A DNA stretch of 64,000 nt from Bifidobacterium breve (GCA_945889475.1 CAMDBT010000006.1:1-64000); one strand, 5' to 3'. Shown: positions 54,315 through 63,381, counted from the first letter of the stretch. A program made the numbers and translations. The notes: generated by a model from the letters alone, not told the origin.

Positions 54315-54992
54315 ATGGAAAAACGACTACTTCCCCTCGTTGGCCTTCTCGGCGCCCTCGCCTTGACCGTACCGGGAGCCGCATCGGCAGCGATGATCGA
54401 TCTCGGCGCGCTCGATGCCGCTGTCAAGCCTGGCTGCCCCGGCTCGCCCTGCTACGCAATCAGCCGCACGACCGGCTACCAGACGCGCAGCGGATCGAAG
54501 CGATCACCGATGGTTGTCACGCGGAACGGGCGGCTCGTCGCATGGACGATCTCGCTCGGTAAGCCGACGAAGAAACAGATTGCCTTTTTCGACTCCAAGC
54601 TCGGCGGCGAGGCAACCGCGCAGCTGACGGTCCTTTCGGTCACGAAGAAGTCGAGGAAAACACCGAAAGCAAAGAATGGCGCCGTCGTCGCTCGCCTAGG
54701 CGAGCTGGTCAAGCTGAAGCCTTACTTCGGCCGGACGGTCCAGATCGCGCTGCAGCGCTCGATCTGGGTCAGGAAGGGCCAGATCATCGCGCTGACCGTC
54801 CCGACTTGGGCGCCCGCGTTGGCAACGGGGCTCGACAGCTCCACCGTTTGGCACGCCTCGCGCGGCAAGGGTCAGTGCGAGGACACCCAAGGCCAGACCT
54901 CACAGCTCGCGGTCAAGCAGTTCTCTGATTACTACTGCAAGTACACGACGGCGCGGATCACCTACAGCGCCCAGGTCGTTCCAGACCCGTAG
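54315..54992 (+). CDS. Secreted protein of unknown function
   Basis: Signal peptide MEKRLLPLVGLLGALALTVPGAASA; Cys pairs CPGSPC, CEDTQG...YYCKY. Confidence 0.78.
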   Translation: MEKRLLPLVGLLGALALTVPGAASAAMIDLGALDAAVKPGCPGSPCYAISRTTGYQTRSGSKRSPMVVTRNGRLVAWTISLGKPTKKQIAFFDSKLGGEATAQLTVLSVTKKSRKTPKAKNGAVVARLGELVKLKPYFGRTVQIALQRSIWVRKGQIIALTVPTWAPALATGLDSSTVWHASRGKGQCEDTQGQTSQLAVKQFSDYYCKYTTARITYSAQVVPDP

Positions 54993-55076
54993 TAGCTGCG
55001 AGGCTCGCGCCGAAGCGATCGCTCGGCCGGGTTAGGGCCTGCGCGCGGGAGCGCAGCCGCGCGGGAGCGCAGCCGA

Positions 55077-55433
55077 TTACTCAGGCGTGATGCCGCCGGT
55101 ATCGGCAGGTGTTCCGCCGCCGCCGGTATCTCCGCCGGTATCAACGCCTGTGCCGCCGCCGGTATCAGCGCCTGTGCCGCCGCCGGTATCAGCGCCGGTA
55201 TCAGCGCCGGTGCCACCGGTATCGGTTGAACCGCTGGTGTCGGTCGTCGTTGTCGGCGCCGTGGTGCTCACGCCGGTGCCGTTGGCAACGCTGTCGGCGT
55301 CGGCCGGCGGAACCAGAGCCGGTGTCGAGGTCGGGATTTGATCGTACGGACGACTATCTCCACCGCAGGCGGAGATAGCTAGCGCGGAGGTCAGAGCCAG
55401 CGCGCAGCTGGAAACAATCAGGATTGAACGCAT
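55077..55433 (-). CDS. Putative lipoprotein with Thr/Gly/Asp low-complexity repeat
   Basis: Lipobox-like LAISACGG; GGGTGADTGGGTGVDTGGDTGGG tail. Confidence 0.7.
   Translation of the reverse strand: MRSILIVSSCALALTSALAISACGGDSRPYDQIPTSTPALVPPADADSVANGTGVSTTAPTTTTDTSGSTDTGGTGADTGADTGGGTGADTGGGTGVDTGGDTGGGGTPADTGGITPE
55139..55212. repeat. 12/24-bp minisatellite in the lipoprotein gene
   Basis: Repeated GCGCCTGTGCCGCCGCCGGTATCA (24 bp) and AGCGCCGGTATC (12 bp) units. Confidence 0.7.
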
Positions 55434-55454
55434 GCCCCTAACGGTAGCGACTGA

Positions 55455-55721
55455 TCAAGCCGGAGGCGCCATACGACGGCCGCAGGTCGGGCATTCGTTC
55501 AGATCGCGCTGCGCCATTGCGCCGCACCAGTTGCAGAAACGGAGGTTCTCCACCGCCCACGGCAGCATTGACTTGGATGGGGCAAGCGGCAGAACCTCGC
55601 CGACGACCTCCAGCTCCTCGCCGCTCTGCTGATCGCGGTAAATGACGTCAGGCTTCGCTTCAAGGATCACCTCACGGCCCGAAGAAGGCTCGCGGAGTCG
55701 GTAGCGCTGGGCTTGGTCCAT
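55455..55721 (-). CDS. Small zinc-ribbon protein
   Basis: MDQAQRYRLREPSSGREVILEAKPDVIY... CNWCGAMAQRDLNECPTCGRRM; internal start at 55721. Confidence 0.7.
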   Translation of the reverse strand: MDQAQRYRLREPSSGREVILEAKPDVIYRDQQSGEELEVVGEVLPLAPSKSMLPWAVENLRFCNWCGAMAQRDLNECPTCGRRMAPPA

Positions 55722-55830
55722 CGGCTCATCGTATCGGGCTGCGCGGGCGCTTGCTGCGCCGAGTCTGCGGCCGCCATTCTGGCTCCGAGCAGCACTCTGC
55801 GATCCCCGGTTCGCGATAACATTGGGCCTA

Positions 55831-56565
55831 ATGATTGGACGACGACTCATCGCTCGCAGGCGCGGCGCGCTCGGCATTGGATTGGCCGCCGGGGCGATCT
55901 TCGCGTTCGCTGGCTGCACGAACGATTTGCCTTCGGTCGAGAACTCAAATCTTGTCAACGGCAAGCAGCTCTTCGTCCAGAAATGCGGCTCGTGCCACGT
56001 CCTTGCCCGAGCCGATAGCAAAGGGGTTTCAGGACCTAATCTAGACGACGCCTTCGCCGCAGCTCGGCTCGAGAACTGGGGCGACGACGGGATCCGCGGA
56101 GTTGTGTACGGCCAGATTCTGTTCCCCAACCAGAACGCCCCGATGCCAGCCAATCTTGTTACCGGCAAGGATGCTGCCGACGTTGCTGCCTACGTAGGGG
56201 CGGTCGCTGCGAAGCCCGGCAAAGACGTTGGCCTGCTCGCCTCCGCGGTAGCGAAGGCAGACGGCGGTAGTTCCCCTGGTGGCAAGCTGTTCGTCAGCGG
56301 CGACCCAGCGACCGGCGCGCTGGCGTGCGGCTCTTGCCATCTGCTGAAGGCGGCAGGAACAACAGGTGGCTCAGGGCCGAACCTTGACACAGCGCTGAAG
56401 GGGCAGGACGCAGCGATGATCACGAGCTCAATCCTTGACCCCGACGCGCTCATCGCCGCGGGCTTCGCGAAGGGCGTAATGCCTTCCAACTACGCGACCG
56501 CACTGACGAAGGAGCAGATCGCTCAGATCGTCGCCTATCTCGAGAAGTCAATCAACGGCCAGTAG
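55831..56565 (+). CDS. Diheme cytochrome c, membrane anchored or lipoprotein
   Basis: Two CxxCH motifs: KCGSCHVLA and ACGSCHLLK; N-terminal hydrophobic segment with AFAGC. Confidence 0.88.
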   Translation: MIGRRLIARRRGALGIGLAAGAIFAFAGCTNDLPSVENSNLVNGKQLFVQKCGSCHVLARADSKGVSGPNLDDAFAAARLENWGDDGIRGVVYGQILFPNQNAPMPANLVTGKDAADVAAYVGAVAAKPGKDVGLLASAVAKADGGSSPGGKLFVSGDPATGALACGSCHLLKAAGTTGGSGPNLDTALKGQDAAMITSSILDPDALIAAGFAKGVMPSNYATALTKEQIAQIVAYLEKSINGQ

Positions 56566-56617
56566 CGCCGCGCCGGGAAGGACAACGCGGCCTGAACAGC
56601 GCGACGGGCGCTGGGCG

Positions 56618-56797
56618 CTACAGCGCGCGAGCGAGAACGGCCGCAGCGATCACTACGAGGCAGCCGCCGACGACCCAGGCCAGCGCTTTGAAGGCGCCTG
56701 ATTCGGTCCGAAACGGATCGAGTATCCGTGGCGCGGGCTTTTCCGCCGGCGAGGCCTCGCCTGATCGCGGTTCTGGCGCCTCTGGTTCGTGATCCAC
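56618..56797 (-). CDS. Small single-TM protein downstream of ctaE
   Basis: VDHEPEAPEPRSGEASPAEKPAPRILDPFRTESGAFKALAWVVGGCLVVIAAAVLARAL; GTG start proposed. Confidence 0.5.
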   Translation of the reverse strand: MDHEPEAPEPRSGEASPAEKPAPRILDPFRTESGAFKALAWVVGGCLVVIAAAVLARAL

Positions 56798-56807
56798 CGG
56801 CGCCTGC

Positions 56808-57425
56808 CTAGAGCACGTAGATCGTCGTGAAGACGACGATCCACATCGCATCCACGAAGTGCCAGTAGATCCCCGGGACTTCGAGGCCGCGGTGGTTCTT
56901 CGGCCCGACCCTGCCTTTGAAGATCCTCACCGCCGACATCCAAAGCAACAGCAGGCCGATCACTACGTGAGCGCCGTGAAGGCCGGTCAGGCCGTAGAAG
57001 ACCGAGGCCGAGGCGCTCGTCTTCGGCGTGAAGCCGAGATGCAAGTACTCGTTGATCTGGATGAAGAGGAAGGTGGAGCCGAGCAGGAAGGTTGTGACAA
57101 TCCCAGCCCGCATCGCGAGCTGGTTGTCGCGCTTGGCGGAGACGTCGGTCCAGTGCATCGTGACCGACGACGAGAGCAAGATCGCGGCGTTGATCGCGGC
57201 GACCGCGACCGGAAGCCCTTCCCCCGGAGGCCAATCATCGGCGGAGACAACACGGATGAAGAAATAGGCCGCGAAGAATGCTCCGAAGAGCATCATCTCG
57301 GAGATGATGAAGAGCAGGATTCCGAGCACCTCGGAGTTGACGCGCGAGCTCTGGTTGGCGATCGGCGGCCCGTGGTGACTGTCGCCGTCGTGGCTGGCAG
57401 GGCTTGGGATTGAGGCGGCTTCCAT
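56808..57425 (-). CDS. ctaE: Cytochrome c oxidase subunit III
   Basis: LLFIISEMMLFGAFFAAYFFIR, GLTGLHGAHVVIGLLLL, YWHFVDAMWIVVF. Confidence 0.95.
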   Translation of the reverse strand: MEAASIPSPASHDGDSHHGPPIANQSSRVNSEVLGILLFIISEMMLFGAFFAAYFFIRVVSADDWPPGEGLPVAVAAINAAILLSSSVTMHWTDVSAKRDNQLAMRAGIVTTFLLGSTFLFIQINEYLHLGFTPKTSASASVFYGLTGLHGAHVVIGLLLLWMSAVRIFKGRVGPKNHRGLEVPGIYWHFVDAMWIVVFTTIYVL

Positions 57426-57435
57426 CGGTATCTCC

Positions 57436-58275
57436 TTAGGCCCCGCTGCGCGAGGCTGCCACCTCGGCGACGATGTGATCAACGGGCAGGCCCGAGGACT
57501 TCCTGATCCGCTCGATCAGGTCGGCACGGAGCCAGCCGGAGCGTGTTTCAGGGTAGGTCGAGACGACGATGTCGTCGACGTCAAAGAAGGCAAGCGCGTT
57601 CATCGTCGCCGTGTATGGGTCGGGGTCGCCGAGCAGTCCGGCCGCCAGCATCTCTTGCGCCTTCGCGCGATCAACAACCTGTGTCAGGCGGGCGCGGGCG
57701 CGCTTGACTGCCAAGTCATCGCCGCCCTCGGTCGGCACTACAAAGATGAACAGTCGCTCGCGCCCAGCTGGCTCGTCGCTGGCGAGCCTGTGCAGCTCGG
57801 CTATCAGCGCATCGCTGCTCGTCGTCCTGTTGGCGACGACCAGCGTGATGTCGAATGGCGACCCGGCGCTTTGCTCTGTGACGATGTGTTCGACTGTGAT
57901 CTCGGTGGCGTTGCGAACTCTCTCAACGACGCCGCTGGCGAGCCATCCTGATTCGCCTTCGGGAAGCGTTGAGATCAGGATTAGATCGGGGCTGTATTCA
58001 GCTACCGCGTCGAGCGTCGCTGAGTAGGGGTCGGGATCACCAACCTCGCCAATGCAGTCAATCCCGATTTCGCGCAGCACCCCGCGCGCAAGGTCCACGC
58101 GAACCTGCGCCGCCTCGTAGACGTTGTCGCTGTAGGTGAAGTTTCCGTGTGTCGGCGTCCGGCGCGGAACACAGAGGACGACGCGCACCGTTCCCGCTGC
58201 CGCTTCGCTGCGTGCGCGCTCCAGCAGCGGGCCCGCGGTCAACGTTTCGTTGGCGATGACGAGGATCGTCCGCAT
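57436..58275 (-). CDS. Internally duplicated universal-stress-like protein
   Basis: Repeats GDPDPYSATLDAVAEYSPDLILISTLPEGESGWLASGVVERVRNATEITVEHIVTE and GDPDPYTATMNALAFFDVDDIVVSTYPETRSGWLRADLIERIRKSSGLPVDHIVAE. Confidence 0.8.
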   Translation of the reverse strand: MRTILVIANETLTAGPLLERARSEAAAGTVRVVLCVPRRTPTHGNFTYSDNVYEAAQVRVDLARGVLREIGIDCIGEVGDPDPYSATLDAVAEYSPDLILISTLPEGESGWLASGVVERVRNATEITVEHIVTEQSAGSPFDITLVVANRTTSSDALIAELHRLASDEPAGRERLFIFVVPTEGGDDLAVKRARARLTQVVDRAKAQEMLAAGLLGDPDPYTATMNALAFFDVDDIVVSTYPETRSGWLRADLIERIRKSSGLPVDHIVAEVAASRSGA

Positions 58276-58278
58276 CGG

Positions 58279-60162
58279 TCAGTCCGCCTCACTGGCGCCG
58301 ACCGCTACCGGTTCCGGTTTGGAGTCGGCGAAGACGGCGTGGACGGCACCCGGCACGCCGTACTCGTAGGGGCCGCCGACAACCGATGGGATCGCATCGA
58401 AGTTGAAGATCGGCGGCGGCGACGAGACCTGCCACTCGATTGTCAACGAGTTCCATGGATTCGGCCCGGCCTCCGGGCCCGTACGCCACGAGACGATCAT
58501 GTTGTAGAGGAAGATCAGTGATGAAAGGCCGACGACGAACGACGCGATCGAGATGATCATGTTCCAGGTTGCGAACTGCTCGGCGTAATCCGAAACTCGC
58601 CGCGGCATCCCTTGAACACCGATCAGGTGCATCGGCGCGAAGGTCACGTTGAAGAAGATGAAGGTCAGCCAGAAATGGATCTTGCCTAGCCGCTCGTTGA
58701 ACATTCGGCCCGTCATCTTCGGGAACCAGAAGTAGATTCCCGCGAAGATCGTGAACAGCGAGCCGCCGAAGAGGACGTAATGGATGTGGGCAACGATGAA
58801 GTAGGTGTCGCTGACGTGAATGTCGAGCGGAACCATCGCGAGCATCACGCCGGAGATGCCGCCGAGCGTGAACATCGCGATGAAACCGACAGCCCAAAGC
58901 ATCGGCGTGTCCATTTTCAGCACTCCACGCCAGAGCGTTGCGACCCAAGAGAAGATCTTGATTCCAGTTGGAATCGCAATGATCGCCGTCGTGATCATCA
59001 TCGGTATTCGAATCCAGTCCGACATTCCCGAGACGAACATGTGGTGGGCCCAGACGGTGAAGCCCAGCAGCACGATCGCGAGCAGCGAGAAGGCCATCAT
59101 TCGGTAGCCGAAGATCGGCTTTCGCGCCCGCGTTGCTAAGACCTCGCTGATGATTCCGAAGCCAGGCAGCATCATGATGTAGACCGCCGGGTGTGAGTAG
59201 AACCAAAAGACGTGCTGGTACATCAGCACGTCGCCACCGTTGGCAGGATTGAAGAAGTTGAAGCCGAGCGCTCGGTCGAGGATCACCATGAACTGCGAGG
59301 CGGCGATGAACGGCGTTGCGATCACTACCAGCAGCGAAGTTGAGAAGTTGGCCCAGACTAGGAGCGGCATGCGGAAGAAGGTCATCCCCGGGGCGCGCAT
59401 CGTGATGATCGTGACGAGGAAGTTGAGCGCAGTTGCGATTGAGGAGGCGCCTGCGAACTGAACGGCGATAGTGAAGAAAGCCTGCCCGATCGGTGCGTCG
59501 ACAGAGAGCGGCGCGTAGGCCGTCCAGCCAGCTGCGAACGATCCCCCCGGAGCTAGGAACGAGAGCAGCATCATCACGCCAGCCACCGGCAGCATCCAGA
59601 AGGAGAGCGCGTTCAGGCGCGGGAAGGCCATGTCCGGCGCGCCGATCATCAGCGGCAGCACGTAGTTGGCGATCCCAGCGAAGATTGGGATCACGAAGAG
59701 GAAGATCAGCAGCGTTGCGTGGATAGAGAAGATTCCGTTGAAGGTGTTTGGATCAACGAACTGCCGGCCGGGGGCAGCGAGCTCAGCGCGCACCAGCATC
59801 GCCATCAGTCCGCCGATGAACATGAAGACGAACGAGACGCAGATGTACTGAATCCCAATCACCTTGTGATCGGTATTGACCTTGAAGTAGTCGCGCCAAC
59901 TCTTTGCGCCGTGGTCGGCGTGGTCATCAACGACTGTGCGCCCGCTTGCCCATCGCAGCCAGTAGTCGAAACATCCGATCCCGCCAAGGAAGAAGAGCGG
60001 CACCATCAGCAGTGAGATCTGCAGCACCGAGGTGCTGTCATAGACCGGCTCTACCGCGAATGCTGCGCGCAGTCCGGTGCTGAGAGCGAGGCAGACGAGG
60101 ACGCCGAGGATTGAGAACGCGAGCGCCCTATACCAGCCTGGCTGTCGGATCTTCGCGGCCAT
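58279..60162 (-). CDS. ctaD: Cytochrome c oxidase subunit I, A2-type signature
   Basis: WFYSHPAVYIMMLPGFGIISEV, VWAHHMFVSG, DTYFIVAHIHYVLFGG; extra N-terminal TM region. Start ATG 60162. Confidence 0.96.
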   Translation of the reverse strand: MAAKIRQPGWYRALAFSILGVLVCLALSTGLRAAFAVEPVYDSTSVLQISLLMVPLFFLGGIGCFDYWLRWASGRTVVDDHADHGAKSWRDYFKVNTDHKVIGIQYICVSFVFMFIGGLMAMLVRAELAAPGRQFVDPNTFNGIFSIHATLLIFLFVIPIFAGIANYVLPLMIGAPDMAFPRLNALSFWMLPVAGVMMLLSFLAPGGSFAAGWTAYAPLSVDAPIGQAFFTIAVQFAGASSIATALNFLVTIITMRAPGMTFFRMPLLVWANFSTSLLVVIATPFIAASQFMVILDRALGFNFFNPANGGDVLMYQHVFWFYSHPAVYIMMLPGFGIISEVLATRARKPIFGYRMMAFSLLAIVLLGFTVWAHHMFVSGMSDWIRIPMMITTAIIAIPTGIKIFSWVATLWRGVLKMDTPMLWAVGFIAMFTLGGISGVMLAMVPLDIHVSDTYFIVAHIHYVLFGGSLFTIFAGIYFWFPKMTGRMFNERLGKIHFWLTFIFFNVTFAPMHLIGVQGMPRRVSDYAEQFATWNMIISIASFVVGLSSLIFLYNMIVSWRTGPEAGPNPWNSLTIEWQVSSPPPIFNFDAIPSVVGGPYEYGVPGAVHAVFADSKPEPVAVGASEAD

Positions 60163-60165
60163 CAA

Positions 60166-61245
60166 TTAACCCTCTCCGTGCACGCTTTGGTCAATGTATT
60201 TGACCAGAGCGTCGAGCTGTGGCTTCGTCATCGTCGTCGCGTAGTTGGCTGGCATTATGCCCTTGCTGTAGCCCGCCACGATCTCTTTGTTTGGATTGAC
60301 GATCATCTCCATGATCCCGGCGGCGTCGTCGGCTTGGAGTATCTCGTCGAGGTTTGGCCCCGTCGTAGCTGTCGTCCCGGCGGCCTTCATTGTGTGGCAG
60401 GCACCGCAGGCTGTCGCCCCCGTCGCCGGGTTGCCAGCGACGAACATTTGCTTGCCGACGGCGTCGGTGCTGGCGCCGGCGGCTGGGGCGGGCGCGCCCG
60501 CCTGCTTAGCAAGGCCGGCCATCACGGTCGCATAGCGTTCGGCTGTGAGAACCGTGACCGTTTGGCGCATGTAGGCGTGTCCGAGGCCACAGAGTTCGGC
60601 GCAGACGACCTCGAAGGTGCCAAGTTTTGTTGGTGTCAGGTTGTAGGTGGTTGTGATGCCTGGCACCGCATCGACCTTCAGCCTGAAGGCAGGTACCCAG
60701 AAGTCGTGGATCACGTCCGCTGAGCGAACGTTGAACTTGACCGGCTCGTTGATTGGGAGGTAAAGCTTGGCGCTCTTGACCGGCCCGGCAGCGGTCTTGG
60801 TTTCAAAGTCCCAAGCGAACTGGACGCCGTTGACGTTCACGACCCGCGTGCCCTTAGCCGGCGCGGACTGGATGTCAACTAGCAGTATCGCGGCGTAGGT
60901 CGTCAGTGCAGCGATGATTACGGTTGGGACGATCGTCCAGATCACTTCCAGTTTGGTGCTGCCGTGGATCGGCGGCCCATCGAGATCTTCCTCGCCTGGG
61001 CGCTGGCGCCAGCGCCAGATGCTGAAAAGCATCATCGCGGTTACGGCGACGAAGATCGGCACCGAGACGACCACGAGCACGTCCCAGAAGGTGTCGATTG
61101 GCGCTGCGATGCTTGAGCCCTGCTCCGGGAACCAGTCGAGCGCGAGCATGAAAATGATGCCGACCACGGAGGCGACGACGCTGATCGCGAGCAGCACGAT
61201 CCAGTTTTTCGCGGTAACGGCGCCGCGGTGAGATTGACCAGTCAC
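60166..61245 (-). CDS. ctaC: Cytochrome c oxidase subunit II with fused cytochrome c domain (caa3 type)
   Basis: CuA motif CAELCGLGHAYM and C-terminal ACGACHTMKAAGTT heme c site. Confidence 0.95.
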   Translation of the reverse strand: MTGQSHRGAVTAKNWIVLLAISVVASVVGIIFMLALDWFPEQGSSIAAPIDTFWDVLVVVSVPIFVAVTAMMLFSIWRWRQRPGEEDLDGPPIHGSTKLEVIWTIVPTVIIAALTTYAAILLVDIQSAPAKGTRVVNVNGVQFAWDFETKTAAGPVKSAKLYLPINEPVKFNVRSADVIHDFWVPAFRLKVDAVPGITTTYNLTPTKLGTFEVVCAELCGLGHAYMRQTVTVLTAERYATVMAGLAKQAGAPAPAAGASTDAVGKQMFVAGNPATGATACGACHTMKAAGTTATTGPNLDEILQADDAAGIMEMIVNPNKEIVAGYSKGIMPANYATTMTKPQLDALVKYIDQSVHGEG

Positions 61246-61683
61246 TGGCGCAGAAGTTTACCGGTCGCAGGCGACGCAGGCGTGCTGCTAGGCGAGCCTG
61301 GCTCGCAGCCGCTGGAAGCCGATCTAGCGGTCGTCAGCTCAGCGGCGCGACCGATTTGGATGGCGGTCAGTTACTGGCGCACGGCTGTGTGGCCAACCTC
61401 GGCGCACGTGCTCAACCGATGGCGCCGCGATGACGCGATGCTGCGCGCGAGCTGATCGAGAAGCCAACTCGTCGCCGGAATCGACTTCAACCATACAAGC
61501 GACCTCGTGGTCGAGCCCGGAGCGAGCAGAGATTGCCTGCTCTCAGCTGGTTATTGGCTCGATAGGCGCCGGTAATGCGATCGCGGCACCGCTGCTGTAG
61601 GTGGTCGGTAGAGCGCGGTCGCCCTAGACAACGCGCGCGACAGCGGTTAGTTTCGCCGCATCGTCGAATGCGGAGGTGGAGCC

Positions 61684-62118
61684 ATGACGATGCAGGTGGG
61701 TGAAGCGATGAGCGAGTCGGTTCTGACGGTCGGCCCAGGCCACACGCTGCGCGAGGTCGCGACGCTAATGGCGGCGAGGCAGATTGGTTCTGCTGTAGTT
61801 CACGATCCCGAACGCCCGGGGCCAGGCATCATCACGGAGCGCGACATCATGCTCTCGCTCGGGGCAGGCGAATCACCTGACGAGGAGCTTGTCGAAACGC
61901 ACATGGCCAGCGACGTGATCTTTGCCGCACCGGACTGGTCGCTCGACGAGGCCGCCGACGCGATGGTGCTCCACGGTTTTCGCCACCTAGTTGTTGTCAG
62001 CGGTGGCGCGGTGGCGGGAATGCTCTCAATGCGCGACCTTGTGCGCTGCTACGTCGAGTTGGCCGCGGAAAAGGCGAACGTCGGCGCCGCGGAAACGGCG
62101 AGCGAACGCGAGCGCTAG
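61684..62118 (+). CDS. CBS-domain protein
   Basis: MTMQVGEAMSESVLTVGPGHTLREVATLMAARQIGSAVV... GIITERDIMLSL... GMLSMRDLVRCYVE; GGAGGTGGAG upstream. Confidence 0.9.
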   Translation: MTMQVGEAMSESVLTVGPGHTLREVATLMAARQIGSAVVHDPERPGPGIITERDIMLSLGAGESPDEELVETHMASDVIFAAPDWSLDEAADAMVLHGFRHLVVVSGGAVAGMLSMRDLVRCYVELAAEKANVGAAETASERER

Positions 62119-62339
62119 TCGCCGCTGGGTAGGTCGCCGTGCTCGGCGGCAGCGGCGCGGATCCAGCCGTAGATCGCTGCGAGCATGATCAACAGGCCGA
62201 TCACGCTGAGGTACCAAAGCTCGAGCAGACCGACCAGCAGCAACGAGAGGCCGACCGCTACCAGCACCGGCTGCAGACTGCCCGCTGGGATACGGATCCT
62301 CTCCCCGGCCGGCTCGGCACCACGCTCCTGCTCGCTCAT
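62115..62339 (-). CDS. Small two-TM protein in cox region
   Basis: MSEQERGAEPAGERIRIPAGSLQPVLVAVGLSLLLVGLLELWYLSVIGLLIMLAAIYGWIR. Confidence 0.65.
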   Translation of the reverse strand: MSEQERGAEPAGERIRIPAGSLQPVLVAVGLSLLLVGLLELWYLSVIGLLIMLAAIYGWIRAAAAEHGDLPSGD

Positions 62340-62446
62340 GAGATGTAGAGCGCCGCGGCGATGAAGGAGAGCCCGAACATGACAAAGCCGATCGCGGTGA
62401 TCAGCAGTCCGGTTCGGTTGTTTTTTCTCGCGAGGTTCTTATCCAT
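62336..62446 (-). CDS. 36-aa single-TM microprotein (absent from ORF track)
   Basis: Hand translation: MDKNLARKNNRTGLLITAIGFVMFGLSFIAAALYIS*; its stop overlaps the start of 62115-62339 as ATGA. Confidence 0.65.
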   Translation of the reverse strand: MDKNLARKNNRTGLLITAIGFVMFGLSFIAAALYIS

Positions 62447-62462
62447 TGGTGGTTATCGAAGC

Positions 62463-63371
62463 TTACAGCCAGACATCGGCAACCATCGCTGCGAACAGGA
62501 CGGCAAGGTAGAGCAGCGAGAATAGGTAGAGGCGCAGTGCGGACGCGCGGTCGGCGCGGCGCCGCAGCTGCCAGGCCAGGACGATCAGTGTCAGTCCGAG
62601 CCCGAGCGAGACGATCAGGTAGGGAGTTCCGAGCCCGCCAGCGCAGAACGGAAGCTGCGAGACGGCGTAGAGCAGGACCGAATAGAGCAGAATCTGGCGT
62701 CGCGTTTCATCCTCGCCGCGGACCACGGGGAGCATCGGGATCTTGGCCGCTGCGTAGTCGTCCTTCATCAGCAGACTGAGCGCCCAGAAGTGGGGGGGAG
62801 TCCAGAAGAAGACGATGAAGAAGAGGAAGATCGCCAAACCGCTGAGCGAGCCGGTGACTGCAGCCCAGCCGACCAGCGGCGGCACGGCACCGGCAGCGCC
62901 GCCCCAGATGATGTTCTGCCAAGTGTGGCGTTTGAGCAGCATTGTGTAGCCGACGGCGTAGCCGAGAAATCCGGCCAACGAAAGCGCAGCGGCCAACGGG
63001 TTGACCAGCAACGCCAGCCAGAGCAGCGACGCTGCGCCGAGGATCAGGCCAAAGCTGAGCGCCGCGCGCGGTGAGACGCGCCCGGAAGCGACAGGCCGGT
63101 CGGCGGTCCTCTCCATCATCAGGTCGACGTCGCGGTCATACCAGTGGTTGATCGCGCCCGAGCCACCGGCCGACATCGCGCCGCCGATCAGGGTTGCGAC
63201 GATCAGCGCGATCGACGGGCGGCCTGCGATCAGCATCGCTGCGAGCGTCGTGAAGAGCAGCAGGCTCTGAACCTTCGGCTTCATCAGGGCGACGTAGTCG
63301 CTGACGCGCTGGCGCCCGGCGGACGGAGCGATCGCCGCCGCTCCGACTGTGCCTGTAACTAGCTGTGGCAT
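62463..63371 (-). CDS. ctaB: Protoheme IX farnesyltransferase (heme O synthase)
   Basis: YVALMKPKVQSLLLFTTLAAM, NHWYDRDVDLMMERTADRPVASGRVSP, FFWTPPHFWALSL. Start reset to Met at 63371. Confidence 0.96.
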   Translation of the reverse strand: MPQLVTGTVGAAAIAPSAGRQRVSDYVALMKPKVQSLLLFTTLAAMLIAGRPSIALIVATLIGGAMSAGGSGAINHWYDRDVDLMMERTADRPVASGRVSPRAALSFGLILGAASLLWLALLVNPLAAALSLAGFLGYAVGYTMLLKRHTWQNIIWGGAAGAVPPLVGWAAVTGSLSGLAIFLFFIVFFWTPPHFWALSLLMKDDYAAAKIPMLPVVRGEDETRRQILLYSVLLYAVSQLPFCAGGLGTPYLIVSLGLGLTLIVLAWQLRRRADRASALRLYLFSLLYLAVLFAAMVADVWL

Positions 63372-63381
63372 CGCCGCGTCG

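Noticed and set aside
55139-55212. Possible CRISPR-like repeats
   Set aside because: Short in-frame coding minisatellite without unique spacers.
55109-55378. Arg-rich plus-strand ORF over the minisatellite
   Set aside because: Read-through of the repeat in an alternative frame; the opposite strand has a lipobox and signal peptide.
58289-59206. 305-aa minus-strand ORF overlapping ctaD in another frame
   Set aside because: Out-of-frame translation of ctaD, His/Arg/Leu-rich, no motif.
61228-61455. 75-aa plus-strand ORF between ctaC and the CBS gene
   Set aside because: Starts inside ctaC on the opposite strand, no domain and no good initiation signal; not supported as a gene.
61656-61673. Small inverted repeat CCGCAT-CGTCGA-ATGCGG before the CBS gene
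   Set aside because: Only 6-bp arms in GC-rich DNA; may be chance, although it lies next to the ribosome-binding site.
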